Assembly: GCA_964020085.1 (NCBI GenBank)
Contig: OZ026603.1
Coordinates: forward strand, 4,871,268-4,935,267
DNA length: 64,000 nt
From: Micromussa lordhowensis
Taxonomy: Eukaryota > Cnidaria > Anthozoa > Scleractinia > Lobophylliidae
Direction: 5' to 3'
Under the pieces are notes generated by a model. It made no database searches, had not been told where the DNA came from, and saw only the letters and a program-made list of their open reading frames with translations. The position numbers were made by a program, and so were the translations under genes. The stretch's first letter is position 1. Every line of letters starts with the position of its first letter. Shown in pieces: positions 35,001 through 48,901 of the stretch.

Positions 35001-38000
35001 CCTGGTCCCAACTTTGCAGAATTTCAAAAAACGCGCGCTGGGGGTCCCCTTGGCAAATTTGACATAGCTCGGCTTCACGGGCACTTTAAGAGGCGCGGTT
35101 TGCAGCAAAATGTTCTGCTAGGTTAACACTTTAAGGAAATGCTTGTTAGGACATGATGGCATTGGCGCCAGGGTGTTTTTCCTGGCCTTCTTTTTGCAGT
35201 AGTTTCCCCTGGTCCCAACTTTGCAGAATTTCAGAAAACGCGCGCTGGGGGTCCCCTTGGCAAATTTGACATAGCTCGGCTTCACGGGCACTTTAAGAGG
35301 CGCGGTTTGCAGCAAAATGTTCTGCTAGGCTGGCACTTTAAGGAAATGCTAGTTAGGACATGATGGCATTGGCGCCAGGGTGTTTTTTCTGGCCTTCTTT
35401 TTGCAGTAGTTTCCCCTGGTCCCAACTTTGCAGAATTTCAGAAAACGCGCGCTGGGGGTCCTCTTGGGAAATTTGACATAGCTCGGCTTCACGGGCACTT
35501 TAAGAGACGCGGTTTGCAGCAAAATGTTCTGCTAGGTTGGCACTTTAAGGAAATTTTAGTTAGGACATGATGGCATTGGCGCCAGGGTGGTTTTTCTGGC
35601 CTTCTTTTTGCAGTAGTTTCCCCTGGTCCCAACTTTGCAGAATTTCAGAAAACGCGCGCTGGGGGTCCCCTTGGCAAATTTGACATAGCTCGGCTTCACG
35701 GGCACTTTAAGAGGCGCGGTTTGCAGCAAAACGTTCTGCTAGGCTGGCACTTTAAGGAAATTGTTGTTAGGACATGATGGCATTGGCGCCAGGGTGTTTT
35801 TTCTGGCCTTCTTTTTGCAGTAGTTTCCCCTGGTCCCAACTTTGCAGAATTTCAGAAAACGCGCGCTGGGGTTCCCCTTGGCAAATTTGACATAGCTCGG
35901 CTTCACGGGCACTTTAAGAGGCGGGGTTTGCAGCAAAATGTTCTGCTAGGCTGACACTTGAAGGAAATCCTAGTTAGGACATGATGGCATGGGCGCCAGG
36001 GTGTCTTTTCTGGCCTTCTCTTTGCAGTAGTTTCCCCTGGTCTAAACTTTGCAGAATTTCAGAAAACGCGCGCTGGGGGTCCCCTTGGCAAATTTGACAT
36101 AGCTCGGCTTCACGGGCACTTTAAGAGGCGCGGTTTGCAGCAAAATGTTCTGCTAGGTTGGCACTTTAAGAAAATTCTAGTTATGACATGATGGCATTGG
36201 CGCCAGGGTGTTTTTTCTGGCCTTCTTTTTGCAGTAGTTTCCCCTGGTCCCAACTTTGCAGAATTTCAGAAAACACGCGCTGGGGGTCCCCTTGGCAAAT
36301 TTGACATAGCTCGGCTTCACGGGCACTTTAAGAGGCGCGGTTTGCAGCAAAATGTTTTGCTAGGTTGGCACTTTAAGGAAATCTTAGTTAGGACATGATG
36401 GGATTGGCGCCAGGGTGTTTTTTCTGGCCTTCTTTTTGCAGTAGTTTCCCCTGGTCCCAACTTTGCAGAATTTCAGAAAACGCGCGCTGGGGGTCCCCTT
36501 GGCAAATTTGACATAGCTCGGCTTCACGGGCACTTTAAGAGGCGCGGTTTGCAGCAAAATGTTCTGCTAGGTTGGCACTTCTAGGAAATATTTTAGTTAG
36601 GACATGATGGCATTGGCGCCAGGGTGTTTTTACTGGTCTTCTTTTTGCAGTAGTTTCCCCTGGTCCCAACTTTGCAGAATTTCAGAAAACGCGCGCTGGG
36701 GGTCCCCTTGGCAAATTTGACATAGCTCGGCTTCACGGGCACTTTAAGAGGCGCGGTTTGCAGCAAAATGTTCTGCTAGGTTGGCACTTCAAGGAATTTT
36801 AGTTAGGACATGATGGCATTGGCGCCAGGGTGTGTTTTTTGGCCTTCTTTTTGCAGTAGTTTCCCCTGGTCCCAACTTTGCAGAATTTCAGAAAACGCGC
36901 GCTGGGGGTTGCCTTGGCAAATTTGACATAGCTCGGCTTCACGGGCACTTTAAGAGGCGCGGTTTGCAGCAAAATGTTCTGCTAGGTTGGCTCTTTAAGA
37001 AAATTTTAGTTAGGACATGATGGCATTGGCGCCAGTGTTTTTTTTTGGCCTTCTTTTTGCAGTAGTTTCCCCTGGTCCCAACTTTGGAGAATTTCAGAAA
37101 ACGCGCGCTGGGGGTCCCCTTGGCAAATTTGACATAGCTCGGCTTCACGGGCATTTTAAGAGGCGCGGTTTACAGCAAAATGTTCTGCTAGGTTGGCACT
37201 TCAAGGAAATCGTAGTTAGGACATGATGGCATTGGCGCCAGGGTGTTTTTTCTGGCCTTCTTTTTGCAGTAGTTTCCCCTGGTCCCAACATTGCAGAATT
37301 TCAAAAAACGCGCGCTGGGGGTCCCCTTCGCAAATTTGACATAGCTCGGCTTCACGGGCACTTTAACAGGCGCGGTTTGCAGCAAAATGTTCTGCTAGGT
37401 TGGCACTTTAAGGAAATGCTTGTTAGGACATGATGGCATTGGCGCCAGGGTGTTTTTTCTGGCCTTCTTTTTGCAGTAGTTTCCCCTGGTCCCAACTTTG
37501 CAGAATTTCAGAAAACGCGCGCTGGGGGTCCCCTTGGCAAATTTGACATAGCTCGGCTTCACGGGCACTTTAAGAGGCGCGGTTTGCAGCAAAATGTTCT
37601 GCTAGGTTGGCACTTCAAGGAAATGGTAGTTAGCACATGATGGCATTGGCGCCAGGGTGTTTTTTCTGGCCTTCTTTTTGCAGAAGTTTTCCCTGGTCCC
37701 AACTTTGCAGAATTTCAGAAAACGCGCGCTGGGGGTCTCCTTGGAAAATTTGACATAGCTCGGCTTCACGGGCACTTTAAGAGGCGCGCTTTGCAGCAAA
37801 ATGTTTTGCTAGGTTGGCACTTTAAGGAAATTTTAGTTAGGACATGATGGCATTGGCGCCAGGGTGTTTTTTTTGGCCTTCTTTTTGCAGTAGTTTCCCC
37901 TGGTCCCAACTTTGCAGAATTTCAGAAAACGCGCGCTGGGGGTCCCCTTGGCAAATTTGACATAGCTCGGCTTCACGGGCACTTTAAGAGGCGCGGTTTG

Positions 38001-39059
38001 CAGCAAAATGTTCTGCTAGGTTGGCACTTCTAGGAAATATTTTAGTTAGGACATGATGGCATTGGCGCCAGGGTGTTTTTACTGGCCTTCTTTTTGCAGT
38101 AGTTTCCCCTGGTCCCAACTTTGCAGAATTTCAGAGAACTCGCGCTGGGGGTCCCCTTGGCAAATTTGACATAGCTACGCTTCACGGGCACTTTAAGAGG
38201 CGCGGTTTGCAGCAAAATGTTCTGCTAGGTTGGCACTTCAAGGAATTTTAGTTAGGACATGATGGCATTAGCGCCAGGGTGTGTTTTTTGGCCTTCTTTT
38301 TGCAGTAGTTTCCCCTGGTCCCAAATTTGCAGAATTTCAGAAAACGCGCGCTGGGGGTCGCCTTGGCAAATTTGACATAGCTCGGCTTCACGGGCACTTT
38401 AAGAGGCGTGGTTTGCAGCAAAATGTTTTGCTAGGTTGGCACTTCAAGGAAATTCTAGTTAGGACATGATGGCATTGGCGCCAGGGTGTTTTTTCTGGCC
38501 TTCTTTTTGCAGTAGTTTCCCCTGGTCCCAACTTTGCAGAATTTCAGAAAACGCGCGCTGGGGGTCCCCTTGGCAAATTTGACATAGCTCGGCTTCACGG
38601 GCACTTTAAGAGGCGCGGTTTGCAGCAAAATGTTCTGCTAGGTTGGCACTTCTAGGAAATTTTAGTTAGGACATGATGGCATTGGCGCCAGGGTGTTTTT
38701 TCTGGCCTTCTTTTTGCAGTTTTCCCTGGTCCCAACTTTGCAGAATTTCAGAAAACGCGCGCTGGGGGTCCCCTTGGCAAATTTGACATAGCTCGGCTTC
38801 ACGGGCACTTTAAGAGGCGCGGTTTGCAGCAAAATGTTCTGCTAGGTTGGCACTTTAAGGAAATTTTAGTTAGGACATGATGGCATCTGCGCCAGGGTGT
38901 TTTTTCTGGCGTTCTTTTTGCAAAAGTTTTACCTGGTCCCAACTTTGCAGAATTTCAGAAAACGCGCGCTGGGGGTCCCCTTGGCAAATTTGACATAGCT
39001 CGGCTTCACGGGCACTTTAAGACGCGCGGTTTGCAGCAAAATGTTCTGCTAGGTTGGCA
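25779..39059 (+). repeat. 32-monomer block (6,623 bp) duplicated in tandem
   Basis: Every landmark between about 25,779 and 32,436 recurs 6,623 bp later, up to about 39,059, where GGTTGGCAC changes to GGTTGGCAG. Examples are GTGTGTTTTTGGGCC (26,066 and 32,689), TTTTTTTCGGGCC (26,685 and 33,308), GGTTATTTTTTTGG (28,135 and 34,758), GTTTACAGGAAAATG, CCTGGTCTAAACTTTGC and ACTGGTCTTC (30,010 and 36,633). I saw no difference between the copies in the parts compared. This is the largest tandem duplication in the window and either very recent or an assembly duplication. Confidence 0.9.
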
Positions 39060-41662
39060 GTTTAAGGAAATCTTAGTTAGGACATGATGGCATTGACGCC
39101 AGGGTGTTTTTTCTGGCCTTCTTTTTGCAGTAGTTTTCCCTGGTCCCAAGTTTGCAGAATTTCAGAAAACGCGCGCTGGGGGTCCCCTTGGCAAATTTGA
39201 CATAGCTCGGCTTCACGGGCACTTTAAGAGGCGCGGTTTGCAGCAAAATGTTCTGCTAGGTTGGCACTTTAAGGAAATTCTAGTTAGGACATGATGGCAT
39301 TGGCGCCAGGGTGTTTTTTTTGGCCTTCTATTTGCAGTAGTTTACCCCGGTCCCAACTTTGCAGAATTTTAGAAAACGCGCGCTGGGGGTCCCCTTGGCA
39401 AATTTGAGATAGCTCGGCTTCACGGGCACTTTAAGACGCGTGGTTTGCAGCAAAATGTTCTGCTAGGTTGGCACTTGAAGAAAATCCTAGTTAGGACATA
39501 ATGGCATTGGCGCCAGGGTGTTTTTTTTGGCCTTCTTTTTGCAGTAGTTTTCCCTGGTCCCAAGTTTGCAGAATTTCAGAAAACGCGCGCTGGGGGTCCC
39601 CTTGGCAAATTTGACATAGCTTGGCTTCACGGGCACTTTAAGAGGCGTGGTTTGCAGCAAAATGTTGTGCTAGGTTGGCACTTCAACGAAATCCTAGTCA
39701 GGACATGATGGCATTGGCGCCAGGGTGTTTTTTCTGGCCTTCTTTTTGCAGTAGTTTCCCCTGGTCCCAACTTTGCAGAATTTCAGAAAACGGGCGCTGG
39801 GGTTCCCCTTGGCAAATTTGACATAGCTCGGCTTCACGGGCACTTTAAGAGGCGCTGTTTGCAGCAAAATGTTCTGCTAGGTTGGCACTTTAAGGAAATC
39901 GTAGTTAGGACATGATGGCATTGGCGCCAGGGTGTTTTTTCTGGCCTTCTTTTTGCAGTAGTTTCCCCTGGTCCCAACTTTGCAGAATTTCAGAAAACGC
40001 GCGCTGGGGGTCCCCTTGGCAAATTTGACATAGCTTGGCTTCACGGGCACTTTAAGAGGCGTGGTTTGCAGCAAAATGTTGTGCTAGGTTGGCACTTCAA
40101 CGAAATCCTAGTTAAGACATGATGGCATTGGCGCCAGGGTGTTTTTTCTGGCCTTCTTTTTGCAGAAGTTTTCCCTGGTGCCAACTTTGCAGAATTTCAG
40201 AAAACGCGCGCTGGGGGTCCCCTTGGCAAATTTGACATAGCTCGGCTTCACGGGCACTTTAAGACGCGCGGTTTGCAGCAAAATGTTCTGCTAGGTTGGC
40301 ACTTGAAAGAAATGCAAGTTAGGACATGATGGCATTGGCGCCAGGGTGTTTTTTCTGGCCTTCTTTTTGCAGTAGTTTCCCCTGGTCCCAACTTTGCAGA
40401 ATTTCAGAAAACGCGCGCTGGGGGTCCCCTTGGCAAATTTGACATAGCTCGGCTTCACGGGCACTTTAAGAGGCGCGGTTTGCAGCAAAATGTTCTGCTA
40501 GGTTGGCACTTTAAGGAAATTGTAGTTAGGACATGATGGCATTGGCGCCAGGGTGTTTTTTCTGGCGTTCTTTTTGCAGTAGTTTTCCCTGGTCCCAACT
40601 TTGCAGAATTTCAGAAAACGCGCTGGGGGTCCCCTTGGCAAATTTGACATAGCTCGGCTTCAGGGGCACTTTAAGAGGCGTGGTTTGCAGCAAAAAGTTC
40701 TGCTAGGTTGGCACTTCAAGGAAATTCTAGTTAGGACATGATGGCATTGGCGCCAGGGTGTTTTTTCTGGCCTTCTTTTTGCAGTAGTTTCCCCTGGTCC
40801 CAACTTTGCAGAATTTCAGAAAACGCGCGCTGGGGGTCCCCTTGGCAAATTTGACATAGCTCGGCTTCACGGGCACTTTAAGAGGCGCGGTTTGCAGCAA
40901 AATGTTCTGCTAGGTTGGCACTTCAAGGAATTTTAGTTAGGACATGATGGCATTGGCGCCAGGGTGTGTTTTTTGGCCTTCTTTTTGCAGTAGTTTCCCC
41001 TGGTCCCAACTTTGCAGAATTTCAGAAAACGCGCGCTGGGGGTCGCCTTGGCAAATTTGACATAGCTCGGCTTCACGGGCACTTTAAGAGGCGCGGTTTG
41101 CAGCAAAATGTTCTGCTAGGTTGGCACTTTAAGCAAATCCTAGTTAGGACATGATGGCATTGGCGCCAGGGTTTTTTTTTGGCCTTCTTTTTGCAGTAGT
41201 TTCCCCTGGTCCCAACTTTGCAGAATTTCAGAAAACGCGCGCTGGGGGTCCCCTTGGCAAATTTGACATAGCTCGGCTTCACGGGCACTTTAAGAGGCGC
41301 GGTTTGCAGCAAAATGTTCTTCTAGGTTGGCACTTCTAGGAAATTTTAGTTAGGACATGATGGCATTGGCGCCAGGGTGTTTTTACTGGCCTTCTTTTTG
41401 CAGTAGTTTCCCCTGGTCCCAACTTTGCAGAATTTCAGAAAACGCGCGCTGGGGGTCCCCTTGGCAAATTTGACATAGCTCGGCTTCACGGGCACTTTAA
41501 GAGGCGCGGTTTGCAGCAAAATGTTCTGCTAGGTTGGCACTTGAAGGAAATGTTAGTTAGGACATGATGGCATTGGCGCCAGGGTTATTTTTTGGCCTTA
41601 TTTTTGCAGTAGTTTCCCCTGGTCCCAACTTTGCAGAATTTCAGAAAACGCGCGCTGGGGGT
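39060..41662 (+). repeat. Mosaic B monomers between large duplications
   Basis: About 12-13 monomers that share pieces with several other places. GACGCCAGGG with CCCAAGTTTGCAG (from 39,060) matches the stretch from about 45,262. The monomer with TAGCTTGGCTTCACGG and CACTTCAACGAAATCC (39,504-39,700) matches one at 47,354-47,550. The 205-bp monomer lacking one CG in AAAACGCGCTGGG (about 40,615) matches one at about 48,056. The mosaic order shows that blocks were copied in different combinations. Confidence 0.75.
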
Positions 41663-44609
41663 TGCCTTGGCAAATTTGACATAGCTCGGCTTCACGGGCA
41701 CTTTAAGAGGCGCGGTTTGCAGCAAAATGTTCTGCTAGGTTGGCTCTTTAAGAAAATTTTAGTTAGGACATGATGGCATTGGCGCCAGGGTTTTTTTTTG
41801 GCCTTCTTTTTGCAGTAGTTTCCCCTGGTCCCAACTTTGGAGAATTTCAGAAAACGCGCGCTGGGGGTCCCCTTGGCAAATTTGACATAGCTCGGCTTCA
41901 CGGGCATTTTAAGAGGCGCGGTTTACAGCAAAATGTTCTGCTAGGTTGGCACTTCAAGGAAATCGTAGTTAGGACATGATGGCATTGGCGCCAGGGTGTT
42001 TTTTCTGGCCTTCTTTTTGCAGTAGTTTCCCCTGGTCCCAACATTGCAGAATTTCAAAAAACGCGCGCTGGGGGTCCCCTTCGCAAATTTGACATAGCTC
42101 GGCTTCACGGGCACTTTAACAGGCGCGGTTTGCAGCAAAATGTTCTGCTAGGTTGGCACTTTAAGGAAACGCTTGTTAGGACATGATGGCATTGGCGCCA
42201 GGGTGTTTTTTCTGGCCTTCTTTTTGCAGTAGTTTCCCCTGGTCCCAACTTTGCAGAATTTCAGAAAACGCGCGCTGGGGGTCCCCTTGGCAAATTTGAC
42301 ATAGCTCGGCTTCACGGGCACTTTAAGAGGCGCGGTTTGCAGCAAAATGTTCTGCTAGGTTGGCACTTCAAGGAAATGGTAGTTAGCACATGATGGCATT
42401 GGCGCCAGGGTGTTTTTTCTGGCCTTCTTTTTGCAGAAGTTTTCCCTGGTCCCAACTTTGCAGAATTTCAGAAAACGCGCGCTGGGGGTCTCCTTGGAAA
42501 ATTTGACATAGCTCGGCTTCACGGGCACTTTAAGAGGCGCGGTTTGCAGCAAAATGTTTTGCTAGGTTGGCACTTTAAGGAAATTTTAGTTAGGACATGA
42601 TGGCATTGGCGCCAGGGTGTTTTTTTTGGCCTTCTTTTTGCAGTAGTTTCCCCTGGTCCCAACTTTGCAGAATTTCAGAAAACGCGCGCTGGGGGTCCCC
42701 TTGGCAAATTTGACATAGCTCGGCTTCACGGGCACTTTAAGAGGCGCGGTTTGCAGCAAAATGTTCTGCTAGGTTGGCACTTCTAGGAAATATTTTAGTT
42801 AGGACATGATGGCATTGGCGCCAGGGTGTTTTTACTGGCCTTCTTTTTGCAGTAGTTTCCCCTGGTCCCAACTTTGCAGAATTTCAGAGAACTCGCGCTG
42901 GGGGTCCCCTTGGCAAATTTGACATAGCTAGGCTTCACGGGCACTTTAAGAGGCGCGGTTTGCAGCAAAATGTTCTGCTAGGTTGGCACTTCAAGGAATT
43001 TTAGTTAAGACATGATGGCATTAGCGCCAGGGTGTGTTTTTTGGCCTTCTTTTTGCAGTAGTTTCCCCTGGTCCCAAATTTGCAGAATTTCAGAAAACGC
43101 GCGCTGGGGGTCGCCTTGGCAAATTTGACATAGCTCGGCTTCACGGGCACTTTAAGAGGCGCGGTTTGCAGCAAAATGTTCTGCTAGGTTGGCTCTTTAA
43201 GAAAATTTTAGTTAGGACATGATGGCATTGGCGCCAGGGTTTTTTTTTGGCCTTCTTTTTGCAGTAGTTTCCCCTGGTCCCAACTTTGGAGAATTTCAGA
43301 AAACGCGCGCTGGGGGTCCCCTTGGCAAATTTGACCTAGCTCGGCTTCACGGGCATTTTAAGAGGCGCGGTTTACAGCAAAATGTTCTGCTAGGTTGGCA
43401 CTTCAAGGAAATCGTAGTTAGGACATGATGGCATTGGCGCCAGGGTGTTTTTTCTGGCCTTCTTTTTGCAGTAGTTTCCCCTGGTCCCAACATTGCAGAA
43501 TTTCAAAAAACGCGCGCTGGGGGTCCCCTTCGCAAATTTGACATAGCTCGGCTTCACGGGCACTTTAACAGGCGCGGTTTGCAGCAAAATGTTCTGCTAG
43601 GTTGGCACTTTAAGAAAATGCTTGTTAGGACATGATGGCATTGGCGCCAGGGTGTTTTTTCTGGCCTTCTTTTTGCAGTAGTTTCCCCTGGTCCCAACTT
43701 TGCAGAATTTCAGAAAACGCGCGCTGGGGGTCCCCTTGGCAAATTTGACATAGCTCGGCTTCACGGGCACTTTAAGAGGCGCGGTTTGCAGCAAAATGTT
43801 CTGCTAGGTTGGCACTTCAAGGAAATGGTAGTTAGCACATGATGGCATTGGCGCCAGGGTGTTTTTTCTGGCCTTCTTTTTGCAGAAGTTTTCCCTGGTC
43901 CCAACTTTGCAGAATTTCAGAAAACGCGCGCTGGGGGTCTCCTTGGAAAATTTGACATAGCTCGGCTTCACGGGCACTTTAAGAGGCGCGGTTTGCAGCA
44001 AAATGTTTTGCTAGGTTGGCACTTTAAGGAAATTTTAGTTAGGACATGATGGCATTGGCGCCAGGGTGTTTTTTTTGGCCTTCTTTTTGCAGTAGTTTCC
44101 CCTGGTCCCAACTTTGCAGAATTTCAGAAAACGCGCGCTGGGGGTCCCCTTGGCAAATTTGACATAGCTCGGCTTCACGGGCACTTTAAGAGGCGCGGTT
44201 TGCAGCAAAATGTTCTGCTAGGTTGACACTTCTAGGAAATATTTTAGTTAGGACATGATGGCATTGGCGCCAGGGTGTTTTTACTGGCCTTCTTTTTGCA
44301 GTAGTTTCCCCTGGTCCCAACTTTGCAGAATTTCAGAGAACGCGCGCTGGGGGTCCCCTTGGCAAATTTGACATAGCTAGGCTTCACGGGCACTTTAAGA
44401 GGCGCGGTTTGCAGCAAAATGTTCTGCTAGGTTGGCACTTCAAGGAATTTTAGTTAAGACATGATGGCATTAGCGCCAGGGTGTGTTTTTTGGCCTTCTT
44501 TTTGCAGTAGTTTCCCCTGGTCCCAAATTTGCAGAATTTCAGAAAACGCGCGCTGGGGGTCGCCTTGGCAAATTTGACATAGCTCGGCTTCACGGGCACT
44601 TTAAGAGGC
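41663..44609 (+). repeat. 7-monomer block (1,449 bp) duplicated in tandem
   Basis: Sequence at 41,663-43,160 reappears at +1,449. Common marks in order are GGCTCTTTAAGAAAATT, CAACTTTGGAGAATTTC, GTTTACAGCAAAATG, CCAACATTGCAG, CCTTCGCAAATTTG, TTTAACAGGCGCGG, GGTAGTTAGCACATG, GGTCTCCTTGGAAAATT and CCCAAATTTGCAG. The copies differ at a few bases, for example AAACGCTTG against AAATGCTTG and ACATAGC against ACCTAGC near 43,336. Confidence 0.85.
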
Positions 44610-44670
44610 GTGGTTTGCAGCAAAATGTTTTGCTAGGTTGGCACTTCAAGGAAATTCTAGTTAGGACATG

Positions 44671-46863
44671 ATGGCATTGGCGCCAGGGTGTTTTTTCTGG
44701 CCTTCTTTTTGCAGTAGTTTCCCCTGGTCCCAACTTTGCAGAATTTCAGAAAACGCGCGCTGGGGGTCCCCTTGGCAAATTTGACATAGCTCGGCTTCAC
44801 GGGCACTTTAAGAGGCGCGGTTTGCAGCAAAATGTTCTGCTAGGTTGGCACTTCTAGGAAATTTTAGTTAGGACATGATGGCATTGGCGCCAGGGTGTTT
44901 TTTCTGGCCTTCTTTTTGCAGTTTTCCCTGGTCCCAACTTTGCAGAATTTCAGAAAACGCGCGCTGGGGGTCCCCTTGGCAAATTTGACATAGCTCGGCT
45001 TCACGGGCACTTTAAGAGGCGCGGTTTGCAGCAAAATGTTCTGCTAGGTTGGCACTTTAAGGAAATTTTAGTTAGGACATGATGGCATCTGCGCCAGGGT
45101 GTTTTTTCTGGCGTTCTTTTTGCAAAAGTTTTACCTGGTCCCAACTTTGCAGAATTTCAGAAAACGCGCGCTGGGGGTCCCCTTGGCAAATTTGACATAG
45201 CTCGGCTTCACGGGCACTTTAAGACGCGCGGTTTGCAGCAAAATGTTCTGCTAGGTTGGCACTTTAAGGAAATCTTAGTTAGGACATGATGGCATTGACG
45301 CCAGGGTGTTTTTTCTGGCCTTCTTTTTGCAGTAGTTTTCCCTGGTCCCAAGTTTGCAGAATTTCAGAAAACGCGCGCTGGGGGTCCCCTTGGCAAATTT
45401 GACATAGCTCGGCTTCACGGGCACTTTAAGAGGCGCGGTTTGCAGCAAAATGTTCTGCTAGGTTGGCACTTTAAGGAAATTCTAGTTAAAACATGATGGC
45501 ATTGGCGCCAGGGTGTTTTTTTTGGCCTTCTATTTGCAGTAGTTTACCCCGGTCCCAACTTTGCAGAATTTTAGAAAACGCGCGCTGGGGGTCCCCTTGG
45601 CAAATTTGAGATAGCTCGGCTTCACGGGCACTTTAAGACGCGTGGTTTGCAGCAAAATGTTCTGCTAGGTTGGCACTTGAAGAAAATCCTAGTTAGGACA
45701 TAATGGCATTGGCGCCAGGGTGTTTTTTCTGGCCTTCTTTTTGCAGTAGTTTCCCCTGGTCCCAACTTTGCAGAATTTCAGAAAACGCGCGCTGGGGGTC
45801 CCCTTGGCAAATTTGACATAGCTCGGCTTCACGGGCACTTTAAGAGGCGCGGTTTGCAGCAAAATGTTCTGCTAGGTTGGCACTTCTAGGAAATTTTAGT
45901 TAGGACATGATGGCATTGGCGCCAGGGTGTTTTTTTTGGCCTTCTTTTTGCAGTTTTCCCTGGTCCCAACTTTGCAGAATTTCAGAAAACGCGCGCTGGG
46001 GGTCCCCTTGGCAAATTTGACATAGCTCGGCTTCACGGGCACTTTAAGAGGCGCGGTTTGCAGCAAAATGTTCTGCTAGGTTGGCACTTTAAGGAAATTT
46101 TAGTTAGGACATGATGGCATCTGCGCCAGGGTGTTTTTTCTGGCGTTCTTTTTGCAAAAGTTTTACCTGGTCCCAACTTTGCAGAATTTCAGAAAACGCG
46201 CGCTGGGGGTCCCCTTGGCAAATTTGACATAGCTCGGCTTCACGGGCACTTTAAGACGCGCGGTTTGCAGCAAAATGTTCTGCTAGGTTGGCACTTTAAG
46301 GAAATCTTAGTTAGGACATGATGGCATTGACGCCAGGGTGTTTTTTCTGGCCTTCTTTTTGCAGTAGTTTTCCCTGGTCCCAAGTTTGCAGAATTTCAGA
46401 AAACGCGCGCTGGGGGTCCCCTTGGCAAATTTGACATAGCTCGGCTTCACGGGCACTTTAAGAGGCGCGGTTTGCAGCAAAATGTTCTGCTAGGTTGGCA
46501 CTTTAAGGAAATTCTAGTTAGGACATGATGGCATTGGCGCCAGGGTGTTTTTTTTGGCCTTCTATTTGCAGTAGTTTACCCCGGTCCCAACTTTGCAGAA
46601 TTTTAGAAAACGCGCGCTGGGGGTACCCTTTCCAAATTTCAGATAGCTCGGCTTCACGGGCACTTTAAGACGCGTGGTTTGCAGCAAAATGTTCTGCTAG
46701 GTTTGCACTTGAAGAAAATCCTAGTTAGGACATAATGGCATTGGCGCCAGGGTGTTTTTTCTGGCCTTCTTTTTGCAGTAGTTTCCCCTGGTCCCAACTT
46801 TGCAGAATTTCAGAAAACGCGCGCTGGGGGTCCCCTTGGCAAATTTGACATAGCTCGGCTTCA
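44671..46863 (+). repeat. 5-monomer block (1,032 bp) duplicated in tandem
   Basis: The rare GCATCTGCGCC variant occurs at 45,085 and 46,117. Around it the same order is repeated: a monomer with a shortened TTTTTGCAGTTTTCCC, then TTTTGCAAAAGTTTTACC, then GACGCCAGGG with CCCAAGTTTGC, then TTCTATTTGCAG with TTTACCCCGG, then GGACATAATGG. The period is 3 bp short of 5 x 207 because of the small deletion in the first unit. Confidence 0.82.
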
Positions 46864-48901
46864 TGGGCACTTTAAGAGGCGCGGTTTGCAGCAAAATGTT
46901 CTGCTAGGTTGGCACTTCAAGGAAATCTTAGTTAGAACATGATGGCATTGGCGCCAGGGTGTTTTTTCTGGCCTTCTTTTTGCAGTAGTTTTCCCTGGTC
47001 CCAACTTTGCAGAATTTCAGAAAACGCGCGCTGGGGGTCCCCTTGGCAAATTTGACATAGCTCGGCTTCACGGGCACTTTAAGAGGCGCGGTTTGCAGCA
47101 AAATGTTCTGCTAGGTTGGCACTTTAAGGACGTTGTAGTTAAGACATGATGGCATTGGCGCCAGGGTGTTTTTTCTGGCCTTCTTTTTGCAGTAGTTTCC
47201 CCTGGTCCCAACTTTGCAGAATTTCAGAAAACGCGCGCTGGGGGTCCCCTTGGCAAATTTGACATAGCTCGGCTTCACGGGCACTTTAAGAGGCGCGGTT
47301 TGCACCAAAATGTTCTGCTAGGTTGGCACTTTAAGGAAATCTTAGTTAGGACATGATGGCATTGGCGCCAGGGTGTTTTTTTTGGCCTTCTTTTTGCAGT
47401 AGTTTTCCCTGGTCCCAAGTTTGCAGAATTTCAGAAAACGCGCGCTGGGGGTCCCCTTGGCAAATTTGACATAGCTTGGCTTCACGGGCACTTTAAGAGG
47501 CGTGGTTTGCAGCAAAATGTTGTGCTAGGTTGGCACTTCAACGAAATCCTAGTTAAGACATGATGGCATTCGCGCCAGGGTGTTTTTTCTGGCCTTCTTT
47601 TTGCAGTAGTTTTCCCTGGTGCCAACTTTGCAGAATTTCAGAAAACGCGCGCTGGGGGTCCCCTTGGCAAATTTGACATAGCTCGGCTTCACGGGCACTT
47701 TAAGACGCGCGGTTTGCAGCAAAATGTTCTGCTAGGTTGGCACTTCAAGGAAATCCTAGTTAGGACATGATGGCATTGGCGCCAGGGTGTTTTTTCTGGC
47801 CTTCTTTTTGCAGTAGTTTCCCCTGGTCCCAACTTTGCAGAATTTCAGAAAACGCGCGCTGGGGGTCCCCTTGGCAAATTTGACATAGCTCGGCTTCACG
47901 GGCACTTTAAGAGGCGCGGTTTGCAGCAAAATGTTCTGCTAGGTTGGCACTTTAAGGAAATTGTAGTTAGGACATGATGGCATTGGCGCCAGGGTGTTTT
48001 TTCTGGCGTTCTTTTTGCAGTAGTTTTCCCTGGTCCCAACTTTGCAGAATTTCAGAAAACGCGCTGGGGGTCCCCTTGGCAAATTTGACATAGCTCGGCT
48101 TCAGGGGCACTTTAAGAGGCGTGGTTTGCAGCAAAAAGTTCTGCTAGGTTGGCACTTCAAGGAAATTCTAGTTAGGACATGATGGCATTGGCGCCAGGGT
48201 GTTTTTTCTGGCGTTCTTTTTGCAAAAGTTTTACCTGGTCCCAACTTTGCAGAATTTCAGAAAACGCGCGCTGGGGGTCCCCTTGGCAAATTTGACATAG
48301 CTCGGCTTCACGGGCACTTTAAGAGGCGCGGTTTGCAGCAAAATGTTCTGCTAGGTTGGCACTTTAAGGAAATTCTAGTTAGGACATGATGGCATTGGCG
48401 CCAGGGTGTTTTTTTTGGCCTTCTATTTGCAGTAGTTTACCCCGGTCCCAACTTTGCAGAATTTTAGAAAACGCGCGCTGGGGGTCCCCTTGGCAAATTT
48501 GACATAGCTCGGCTTCACGGGCACTTTAAGACGCGTGGTTTGCAGCAAAATGTTCTGCTAGGTTGGCACTTGAAGAAAATCGTAGTTAGGACATAATGGC
48601 ATTGGCGCCAGGGTGTTTTTTCTGGCCTTCTTTTTGCAGTAGTTTCCCCTGGTCCCAACTTTGCAGAATTTCAGAAAACGCGCGCTGGGGGTCCCCTTGG
48701 CAAATTTGACATAGCTCGGCTTCATGGGCACTTTAAGAGGCGCGGTTTGCAGCAAAATGTTCTGCTAGGTTGGCACTTCAAGGAATTCTTAGTTAGAACA
48801 TGATGGCATTGGCGCCAGGGTGTTTTTTCTGGCCTTCTTTTTGCAGTAGTTTTCCCTGGTCCCAACTTTGCAGAATTTCAGAAAACGCGCGCTGGGGGTC
48901 C

